From contig JASBUY010000302.1 of NCBI GenBank assembly GCA_030147645.1, positions 1-6,044 on the forward strand: a stretch of DNA of 6,044 bases, in the 5' to 3' direction. The position numbers and the translations under genes are program-made. The notes beneath the pieces are model-generated. The model did not search any database. It was given only the letters and a program-made list of their open reading frames with translations, and was not told where the DNA came from. The DNA is from Aquabacter sp. GTDB lineage: Bacteria > Pseudomonadota > Alphaproteobacteria > Rhizobiales > Xanthobacteraceae. Shown in pieces: positions 1 through 5,110 of this stretch; positions within the stretch are counted from its first letter, which is position 1; every line of letters begins with the position of its first letter.

Positions 1-341
1 TGATGCAGGCCCAGATGTCCGGGCGGCAGGTCAATCTCGCTTTGGACGGCGCGGTGGACGTGGGGTCGCGCGATATCGACTTACAAGGTCGGGCCATCCT
101 GTTGCCCTCCACCAATGCCGAGCGCAGCGCGCCCTTCGACCTGCCCTTCATCATTCAGGGCCCGTGGAGCAGTCCGTTCGTGATGCTCGATCCGCGGAGC
201 CTGATCGAGCGCTCCGGCGCGGCGCAGCCGCTGCTCGAAGCGGTGCGCAACAAGTCGCCCGGTGGGGAGGCTGCCGTGCGGTCGGTCATCGAGCAATTGG
301 CGAAGCCGACCGCGCTTCCCCCGGCAAAGGCCGAGAATTAG
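1..341 (+). CDS. AsmA-like family protein, C-terminal end (5' end outside window)
   Basis: This is the last 113 or so codons of a larger gene; the frame is open to the left edge and ends at TAG 339-341. The segment carries beta-rich, amphipathic sequence (VNLALDGAVDVGSRDIDLQG) followed by a DLPFIIQGPW stretch, a 'LDPRSLIERSGAAQPLLEAVR' type segment and a short helix before the end. That order is what I associate with the C-terminal domain of AsmA-family proteins of alphaproteobacteria, which are large, inner-membrane-anchored periplasmic proteins linked to outer-membrane biogenesis and lipid transport. The N-terminal membrane anchor would lie upstream and cannot be checked. A methionine codon at 3-5 is internal and not a start. 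The gene converges on the acetyltransferase gene, and their stop codons overlap. The family call rests on recalled similarity of the tail only. Confidence 0.72.
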   Translation, partial: MQAQMSGRQVNLALDGAVDVGSRDIDLQGRAILLPSTNAERSAPFDLPFIIQGPWSSPFVMLDPRSLIERSGAAQPLLEAVRNKSPGGEAAVRSVIEQLAKPTALPPAKAEN

Positions 342-1087
342 CGCCGGCGCGGACCCTTCGGCCGCAGGATGGCCTCGTCCAACATGCCGTCGAGCGGCGG
401 GTCGCCCATTTGGTCTTGCGCCTCAAACGGCCGACGCGCTTGCAGCGGGGCGGAGCGGCTCTGGCTCGGTTCAATGGTGCCCATATAGGTGCGATATCGC
501 GGCACCATTGGGTCGCCGGCGAGCCGCGCGTGGAGGAAATGGTCCTGCCATTCGCCGTTGATGCACAGATATTTGCGGGCGATGCCTTCGCATTGGAAGC
601 CGACGCTCTCCAGCAGACGGAGCGAGGGTTCGTTGTTCGTCATGCAGGCGGCTTCGATGCGGTGAAGCCCGAGCGAGTCATGGGCGACCGGCAGAAGCGC
701 GCGGAGCGCATCGCTCATAAGGCCCTGACCGGCATGGGACGCGCCCATCCAATATCCAAGGCTCGCGGATTGGCAGATGCCCCGGCGGACATAGGACAAA
801 GTCACGCCGCCCAACAGGCTGTGATCCGCCGTGCGGAACACCAGCAGCGGATAGGCTTCATCATTGACGATGTCGCGGGCATAGCGGCGCAGGCGCCGGC
901 GAAAGGCCGGCTTGGTGAGATCGTCGGCGGGCCAGATGGGCTCCCAGGGCGTCAGGAACGCGCGGCTCGCTTCGCGCAGATCGCGCCAGTCAGAAAAGTC
1001 GCGCATCTGCGGTACGCGCAGATAGACCCGCCGGCCCGAAATCACGGGCAAGACCTCGGGAGAGAGGATCGACGACAGGCGCCACAT
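338..1087 (-). CDS. GNAT family N-acetyltransferase, RimJ/RimL-like
   Basis: This encodes a 249-residue protein with a single GNAT fold, expected to transfer acetyl from acetyl-CoA to an N-terminal amine; RimJ acetylates ribosomal protein S5 in E. coli, but the substrate here is unknown. The N-terminal strand GRRVYLRVPQMRDF (18-31) is typical. The acetyl-CoA pyrophosphate loop is HAGQGLMSDAL (118-128) after LGYWMG (110-115). The block NNEPSLRLLESVGFQCEGIAR (151-171) followed by INGEWQDH (176-183) matches the RimJ/RimL consensus with N-x-x-S, GF-x-x-EG and NG-x-W-x-D. Residues from about 205 on are a Pro/Arg/Gln-rich tail longer than usual for the family. ATG 1085-1087 is the first start codon after the in-frame stop of the peptidase gene, 42 bases downstream of it, with a weak GAG six bases before it. 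It is probably the last gene of the thrC transcript. Confidence 0.9.
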   Translation of the reverse strand: MWRLSSILSPEVLPVISGRRVYLRVPQMRDFSDWRDLREASRAFLTPWEPIWPADDLTKPAFRRRLRRYARDIVNDEAYPLLVFRTADHSLLGGVTLSYVRRGICQSASLGYWMGASHAGQGLMSDALRALLPVAHDSLGLHRIEAACMTNNEPSLRLLESVGFQCEGIARKYLCINGEWQDHFLHARLAGDPMVPRYRTYMGTIEPSQSRSAPLQARRPFEAQDQMGDPPLDGMLDEAILRPKGPRRR

Positions 1088-1109
1088 GCCTAGCTCATGA
1101 CACGCGTGA

Positions 1110-1131
1110 GAGCCGGCCCCTGCCCCGGCTC
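1110..1131 (-). other. Hairpin at the peptidase stop codon, before the GNAT gene
   Basis: GAGCCGG (1110-1116) pairs exactly with CCGGCTC (1125-1131) around an eight-base loop, starting at the stop codon of the peptidase gene and filling about half of the 42-base gap before the acetyltransferase start. No T-run follows in the direction of transcription, so it is not a classical terminator. It could affect mRNA stability or expression of the distal gene, or be a by-product of high GC. Confidence 0.35.
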
Positions 1132-2395
1132 ATGTGATCTTGAGACGTTCCACCACCCGCGCCGCCGGTTCAAGCCCCCTGCCCGGTCCAATGGCCGCAA
1201 GCACCGGCCGCCCGCCCGCCAGAAGATCCCGCGCGGCGGCGCGGACCGCCGCCACATCGACCGCTTCCACCTTGGCGACGATCTCTTCCACCGGGATGAT
1301 CCGATCAAAACCAAGGATCTGGCGCGCCAGCTGCTCGGCCCGCGCGCCCGAGCTTTCGAGCGCCGCCAGCAGCCCCACCTTCATCTGCGCTTTGGCGCGC
1401 GCGACCTCTATTTCGCTCGCGTCCCTGGCGACCGCTTCCAACTGGTCGATGACCACGTCGGTCAGTTCGCCCACATCGCCGTCGTCGGTGCCGGCATAGA
1501 TTCCGAACAGGCCGGCATCGGCATAGGGCCAGTGGAACGCATAGATGGAATAGCAGAGGCCGCGCTCTTCCCGCACTTCCTGGAACAGGCGCGAGGACAT
1601 GCCCCCGCCGAGCACGTTTGAGAGCACCTGGACCGCATGATAGCCGGGGTCGTGATAGGAACGCCCCTCCAGCCCCAGAACCACATGCACCTGCTCGAGA
1701 TCGCGGGGCGTCAGCGATGTTCCGCCCTCGAACTGCGCGGCCGGGGGCGGCGCCTTTTGGCTGGCGCCGAGAGCGCCGAGGCGGGCGGCCGCCTCCTCTA
1801 CCAGGCGGTCATGGTCCACGGCGCCGGCGGCGGAGACCACCATATGCGGCCCGCGATAGGTGCGCTCCAAATAGCCGCCCAGCCGCGAGCGATCGAAGCC
1901 GCGCACCGTTTCCGGCGTGCCGAGGATAGAGCGCCCGACGCTCTGGCCGGGGAAGGCCGCCTCCTGGAACAGGTCGAAGACAAGGTCGTCGGGCGTATCC
2001 ATGACCGCACCGATTTCCTGCACGATCACATTCTTCTCGCGCTGAAGCTCCTCGGGCGCGAAGGCGGGTTCGGTGAGGATGTCCGCCAGGATATCGAGGC
2101 CAAGGCCCACATCCTCGCCCAGCACCCGCACATTGTAGGATGTCTGCTCGACCGAGGTCGCGGCGTTGATATCGCCGCCCACCTGCTCGATCTCTTCCGC
2201 GATCCGGCGTGCGGAGCGCCGGCGGGTGCCCTTGAAGGCCATATGTTCGAGCAGATGCGAGATGCCGTGCTCGCTCTCATGCTCGTCGCGGGCACCAGCG
2301 CCCACCCAGATGCCCAGCGAGACGGTGCCCAGATGCGCCATGGCATCGGTGACGACCGTAATTCCGTTATCGAGACGGGTCTGGCGGACGCTCAC
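1130..2395 (-). CDS. M16B zinc metallopeptidase (mitochondrial-processing-peptidase type)
   Basis: A 421-residue insulinase-fold peptidase that probably cleaves peptides or unfolded protein segments. The inverted zinc motif HLLEH is at 47-51 (H47 and H51 as ligands, E50 as catalytic base), and the third ligand is most likely E127 in KNVIVQE (121-127), at the spacing expected for HxxEH-x75-E. The second half-domain has the glycine-rich segment GGGMSSRLFQEVREERGLCY (263-282), typical of MPP-like M16B enzymes. The length fits the family and no signal peptide is visible, so it is probably cytoplasmic. Both half-domains and all zinc residues are present, so it looks active. The start is GTG (2393-2395), overlapping the thrC stop as GTGA, with GGGG seven bases upstream; the next methionine would remove conserved N-terminal sequence. 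Related alphaproteobacterial proteins are regarded as relatives of the mitochondrial processing peptidase. The substrate cannot be inferred. Confidence 0.93.
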   Translation of the reverse strand: MSVRQTRLDNGITVVTDAMAHLGTVSLGIWVGAGARDEHESEHGISHLLEHMAFKGTRRRSARRIAEEIEQVGGDINAATSVEQTSYNVRVLGEDVGLGLDILADILTEPAFAPEELQREKNVIVQEIGAVMDTPDDLVFDLFQEAAFPGQSVGRSILGTPETVRGFDRSRLGGYLERTYRGPHMVVSAAGAVDHDRLVEEAAARLGALGASQKAPPPAAQFEGGTSLTPRDLEQVHVVLGLEGRSYHDPGYHAVQVLSNVLGGGMSSRLFQEVREERGLCYSIYAFHWPYADAGLFGIYAGTDDGDVGELTDVVIDQLEAVARDASEIEVARAKAQMKVGLLAALESSGARAEQLARQILGFDRIIPVEEIVAKVEAVDVAAVRAAARDLLAGGRPVLAAIGPGRGLEPAARVVERLKIT

Positions 2396-3798
2396 GCCGC
2401 AGCCCCGGCCCGGGCGCGCGCGGCAATGAAGGCTTCGATGGCAGCGCGATCATTGGGAAGCACCGTGAACCGCTCCTTGCGCGACAACAGGTCGGCCATA
2501 TGCGACGGCAGTGCCGGCCGCTTGCCCGTGGCGGCCTCCACCGCGTCGGGGAATTTCGCAGGATGAGCGGTAGACAGGATCACCTGGGGAACGGAGCGCG
2601 CATGCTCCACCTTGCCCGCAACCGCCATGGCGACGGCGGTGTGGGGATCGAGCACATAGCCGCATTCGCGATAGATCCGCGCGATGGTCGCGGCCGTCTC
2701 CGGCTCATCCGCCCGACCGGCCGAAAAATCGCCGACAATGCCGGCCAGGGCATCACGCGGAATGCTGAAATTTCCGGATTGGGCGAGCGACGCCATCAGG
2801 CCGCGAACCATCTCGGAGTCGCGATCCAGTGCTTCGAACAGCAGGCGTTCAAAATTGGATGAGACCTGGATGTCCATGGAGGGCGAGGTGGTCGCATGGA
2901 CGCCGCGCACCTCGTAGCGCCCCGTCTCCACCGTGCGCACCAGGATGTCGTTGACATTGGTGGCGATCACCAGATCGCGGATAGGCAGGCCCATATGCTT
3001 GGCCACCCAGCCGGCGAAAATGTCCCCGAAATTGCCGGTCGGGACGACGAAGGACACCTCGCGGTGCGGCGCGCCGAGGGCGACGGCCGCATAGAAATAA
3101 TAAACCACCTGGGCGACGATGCGCGCCCAATTGATGGAATTCACGCCCGCGAGCGCCATGCGGTCGCGGAACAGGTGATTGTTGAACATGCCCTTCACAT
3201 GGGCCTGGCAGTCGTCGAACGTGCCCTCGACCGCAATGGCGTGGACATTCTGCCCACCCACCGTGGTCATCTGGCGGCGCTGCACCTCCGAGACCCGGTT
3301 GTGAGGATAGAGGATGAAGACATCCACCGCGTCCGAATGCCGGAAAGCCTCGATGGCCGCGCTGCCGGTGTCGCCGGACGTGGCGCCGACCAGGGTGGCA
3401 CGCGCGCCCCGATTGGAGAGGACATGGTCCATCAGGCGGGCGAGCAACTGCATCGCCACGTCCTTGAAGGCCAAGGTCGGGCCGTGGAACAGCTCCAGCA
3501 CGAAAGTGTTGGGCGCCAATTGCACGGTGGGCACCGTCGCCGAATGGCGGAAGCAGGCATAGGCGTCGGAAATCATCACATCCAGCGCCGCAGCGGGGAT
3601 GGAATCGCCGACGAAGGGCGAGATGACACGCCGCGCCACTTCGGCATACGGCTTTCCGGCAAGGTCCGCGATCTGCTCGGGAGTCAGGGTCGGCCAGTCC
3701 TCGGGCACATAGAGACCGCCGTCGCGGGCGAGTCCCGTCAGGAGGGCGTCCGAGAATGGCAGGGCCGGCGCATGGCCGCGTGTGGAAATATACTGCAC
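2392..3798 (-). CDS. thrC: Threonine synthase
   Basis: A PLP enzyme that converts O-phosphohomoserine to threonine and phosphate, the last step of threonine biosynthesis, in the cytoplasm. Numbered from the chosen start (468 residues), it opens with VQYISTRG, has the PLP-lysine motif HGPTLAFKD (K112), the GATSGDTGSAA loop (about 138-148), the cofactor phosphate-binding loop PTGNFGD (253-259) and the C-terminal STAHPAKFPDAV (409-420). All are characteristic of the longer ThrC class found in proteobacteria and yeast, and the length is normal. I chose GTG 3796-3798 because GGAG (bases 3806-3809 on the minus strand) lies seven bases before it and family members begin at this point. An in-frame ATG at 3874-3876 would add 26 non-conserved residues and has a poorer ribosome site. 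It is the first gene of a leftward block with the M16 peptidase and GNAT genes. A dyad lies just upstream. Confidence 0.96.
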   Translation of the reverse strand: MQYISTRGHAPALPFSDALLTGLARDGGLYVPEDWPTLTPEQIADLAGKPYAEVARRVISPFVGDSIPAAALDVMISDAYACFRHSATVPTVQLAPNTFVLELFHGPTLAFKDVAMQLLARLMDHVLSNRGARATLVGATSGDTGSAAIEAFRHSDAVDVFILYPHNRVSEVQRRQMTTVGGQNVHAIAVEGTFDDCQAHVKGMFNNHLFRDRMALAGVNSINWARIVAQVVYYFYAAVALGAPHREVSFVVPTGNFGDIFAGWVAKHMGLPIRDLVIATNVNDILVRTVETGRYEVRGVHATTSPSMDIQVSSNFERLLFEALDRDSEMVRGLMASLAQSGNFSIPRDALAGIVGDFSAGRADEPETAATIARIYRECGYVLDPHTAVAMAVAGKVEHARSVPQVILSTAHPAKFPDAVEAATGKRPALPSHMADLLSRKERFTVLPNDRAAIEAFIAARARAGAAA

Positions 3799-3805
3799 CG
3801 TGTCG

Positions 3806-3809
3806 CTCC
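3806..3809 (-). promoter_or_regulatory. Shine-Dalgarno site that decides the thrC start
   Basis: Minus-strand GGAG lies seven bases upstream of the GTG codon at 3796-3798. It supports that GTG rather than the in-frame ATG at 3874-3876, whose upstream sequence (GGCAGAAA) is a weaker match. Confidence 0.65.
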
Positions 3810-3843
3810 GGATGGGCGAGCGCGCCCAAGGGACATCTCGCAT

Positions 3844-3867
3844 TCTGCGAACCGGACGGTTCGAAGA
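3844..3867. promoter_or_regulatory. 24-bp near-perfect dyad upstream of thrC
   Basis: The arms CGAACCG (3848-3854) and CGGTTCG (3857-3863) are exact inverted repeats around a GA centre. Beyond one mismatch (G3847/A3864), TCT (3844-3846) pairs with AGA (3865-3867), so 10 of 11 position pairs match. It sits 46-69 bases upstream of the chosen thrC start in the divergent gap. A tight two-base centre fits a dimeric repressor operator. As RNA it could instead form a stem with a four-base loop. No transcription start is known, so operator and leader hairpin cannot be told apart. It would lie inside coding sequence if thrC began at the upstream ATG, which is another mild argument against that start. 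Confidence 0.45.
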
Positions 3868-3945
3868 CGATGACATTTTCTGCCGCTCATATCCGCCCTA
3901 TCACCGGATTGCCAGCGCGGCTTGCCGGATGAGGCGGGGCAGATC

Positions 3946-3973
3946 AGGATACGGCCTCCCCTTTGGGTATCCT
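3946..3973 (+). promoter_or_regulatory. Possible stem over the transporter ribosome-binding site and TTG start
   Basis: AGGATAC (3946-3952) is exactly complementary to GTATCCT (3967-3973), leaving a 14-base loop that contains the TTG start. The left arm includes the only Shine-Dalgarno-like AGGA near this start. TATCCT is repeated at 3973-3978, giving an alternative partner for the same AGGATA. Whether this RNA stem forms or matters is inference; a 7-bp stem could arise by chance. Confidence 0.3.
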
Positions 3974-4931
3974 ATCCTTGATTTCTTTTCTGTCCCAGGC
4001 GCTCTCCGCCATCGGCCGGCAGGGCACGAAGGCCGTCGCCGCCAGCATTTTCGTCGGTCTTGCGCTTCCGAGCCTCGCCGGGCTCGCGAAGCCTTTGCTC
4101 GTGCCATGCATTTTGTGCCTGCTGGCCATGTCCTTCATGCGCACCGATCTGCGGCGCCTTTCCGGCGGGCGGCATGCCGGGCTCCTCGCGCTCGCGCTGC
4201 TTTGGATCATGGCGGTCCTGCCGGCTACCTTGGGGCTGCTGGTGAGCCGCGTGCTTCCGCCCTCGGACGACGGGCTGATGCTGGCCTTGGTGATGCAGGC
4301 GGCTGCGCCGCCCATCATGTCCACCCCCGCCTTCGCCGCCTTGCTGGGGATCGACGCAGCGCTGAGCCTTGCGGTGATGCTCCTCTCCCTTTGCGTGCTT
4401 CCGTTCACGGCGCCCCTGTTTGTCTCCTATTTCACGGACGGGGCCCTGGCCCTGGACGGTCTGGCGCTTGCGGGACGGCTCGCCTTCATCCTGGTGGTGT
4501 GCGCGGGCGGCGGGCTTGGTCTTCGCCTCTTATGCGGTCCCTCCCGTCTCGCGCGCTGGAACGACCAGCTGAACGGCGCCAATGCGCTGCTGCTCCTGGT
4601 CCTCGCCGTCGCCTTCATGGACGGCGTCACGCCCTGGCTGCTGGCAGACCCGGCCTTCGTTCTCGGGATTGCGGGCCTGTCGGCCAGCGTCTCGCTTTGC
4701 GCGCTGGGAGTGACGCTTTTCGTGTTCAGCCGGGTTGAGGGGGGACAGTCGCTAATGCTGGCCTACGCGGCCGGCAACCGGAATTTCGGCCTCATGGTCG
4801 CCGCAGCCGGAGGCCTGCTGCCGGACACCACCTGGCTCTATGTCGCCCTCGCCCAGTTTCCCATTTATTTGCTGCCATTTCTCCTGCGCCCCCTCGCCGC
4901 CCGTCTGTTGCGACACACGGGCCCGACATGA
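3963..4931 (+). CDS. Multi-pass membrane transporter resembling the bile acid:sodium symporter (BASS) superfamily
   Basis: A 322-residue, strongly hydrophobic protein with about nine or ten likely membrane helices (roughly 23-59 as two, then 73-95, 104-122, 132-156, 166-190, 206-222, 231-255, 266-284 and 290-312). Two polar, proline- or glycine-broken stretches recall the crossing helices of the BASS fold. These are AAAPPIMSTPAF with GIDAALS (113-135) and AAGNRNFGLMVAAAG (269-283), the latter like the 'G-x-RN-x-G' motif around the sodium site. This suggests a sodium-coupled symporter of an organic anion in the inner membrane; the substrate is unknown. The start is TTG 3963-3965, the first start codon after an in-frame stop at 3930-3932. 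TTG 3978-3980 is a second option, and the first ATG would cost 56 residues. AGGA at 3946-3949 is rather far upstream (13 bases). The gene appears monocistronic; family assignment is moderate. Confidence 0.75.
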   Translation: MGILSLISFLSQALSAIGRQGTKAVAASIFVGLALPSLAGLAKPLLVPCILCLLAMSFMRTDLRRLSGGRHAGLLALALLWIMAVLPATLGLLVSRVLPPSDDGLMLALVMQAAAPPIMSTPAFAALLGIDAALSLAVMLLSLCVLPFTAPLFVSYFTDGALALDGLALAGRLAFILVVCAGGGLGLRLLCGPSRLARWNDQLNGANALLLLVLAVAFMDGVTPWLLADPAFVLGIAGLSASVSLCALGVTLFVFSRVEGGQSLMLAYAAGNRNFGLMVAAAGGLLPDTTWLYVALAQFPIYLLPFLLRPLAARLLRHTGPT

Positions 4932-4978
4932 GCGCAGCGCGCTACCGAAAGAAGCCGCGATCTGTTAGAGCAGCGCCG

Positions 4979-5020
4979 ATCCGCACATCCATGCGGGTTT
5001 GAAAGCGCCCGTCCGCTTTC
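4979..5020. repeat. Two tandem 7-bp hairpins, candidate intergenic palindromic element
   Basis: Hairpin one pairs ATCCGCA (4979-4985) with TGCGGGT (4992-4998), with one G-T wobble and a six-base loop. Hairpin two pairs GAAAGCG (5001-5007) exactly with CGCTTTC (5014-5020), also with a six-base loop. Only two bases separate them. Equal stem and loop sizes side by side, preceded by GTTAGAGCAGCGCC (4964-4977), look like the dispersed palindromic intergenic elements common in Hyphomicrobiales. Only one copy is in this window, so repetition is not shown. Confidence 0.4.
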
Positions 5021-5054
5021 CCGGTCGAGGACGTTACACAGGTCTGCGGACTGA

Positions 5055-5077
5055 CGCGGGCCGGTGCGGCGCCCGCG
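5055..5077. other. GC-rich hairpin in the purB upstream region
   Basis: CGCGGGC (5055-5061) pairs exactly with GCCCGCG (5071-5077) around a nine-base loop. It ends 33 bases before the purB ATG and would lie in the leader RNA if transcription starts upstream. It has no T-run, and in DNA this GC-rich a 7-bp stem is only weak evidence of function. Confidence 0.3.
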
Positions 5078-5110
5078 AACTGCCCGACACTTCTGCAAGC
5101 GAGCCCAGCC

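Larger units (their letters stand above)
3799..3962. other. Divergent intergenic region between thrC and the transporter gene
   Basis: This 164-base gap must hold the promoter for the leftward thrC block and probably one for the rightward transporter gene. Apart from the dyad at 3844-3867 and the thrC ribosome site, I see no convincing -35/-10 pair on either strand. A weak minus-strand candidate is CTGGCA (3910-3915 region) followed about 16 bases later by GATATG (3888-3893 region), but neither hexamer is good. TTGCC occurs twice on the plus strand (3909-3913 and 3922-3926), as does CCGGAT (3904-3909 and 3925-3930), without a clear operator pattern. Confidence 0.5.
4932..5110. other. Intergenic region between the transporter gene and purB
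   Basis: This 179-base gap carries two adjacent 7-bp hairpins (4979-4998, 5001-5020), a third GC-rich hairpin nearer purB (5055-5077) and presumably the purB promoter. TTGAAA at 4999-5004 resembles a -35 box, but no acceptable -10 follows at 16-18 bases. No hairpin is followed by a good T-run, so no intrinsic terminator is called; the first is followed only by TTT. Confidence 0.5.

Noticed and set aside
164..1093. Open frame of 309 codons on the plus strand across the AsmA-like end and the acetyltransferase gene.
   Set aside because: It overlaps two better-supported genes in other frames and shows no family features.
1101..1108. Perfect 8-bp palindrome CACGCGTG between the peptidase and acetyltransferase genes.
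   Set aside because: Short GC-rich palindromes are common by chance in this base composition, and this one has no further symmetry worth calling an operator.
1637..2566. Open frame of 309 codons on the plus strand, opposite the peptidase gene and the end of thrC.
   Set aside because: It is a mirror of the peptidase codons, low-complexity Ala/Gly/Arg/His, with no domain and no plausible ribosome site.
2896..3873. Open frame of 325 codons on the plus strand, opposite thrC.
   Set aside because: It is antisense to thrC, whose PLP and phosphate-binding motifs are unmistakable; the composition is typical of an antisense shadow.
3782..4738. A second plus-strand frame of 318 codons across the transporter gene, raising the question of a frameshift in that gene.
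   Set aside because: The hydrophobic, motif-bearing frame runs unbroken from 3963 to 4931, while the other frame is Arg/Ala-rich without membrane helices, so no frameshift is needed.
4928..5002. A 24-codon basic open frame (MSAARYRKKP...) whose ATG overlaps the transporter stop as ATGA.
   Set aside because: The overlap suggests coupling, but the frame runs through the candidate palindromic element, has no ribosome site of its own and no recognisable product; chance is more likely.
4999..5004. TTGAAA as a -35 box for purB.
   Set aside because: No acceptable -10 hexamer lies 16-18 bases downstream, and the site overlaps the two hairpins.
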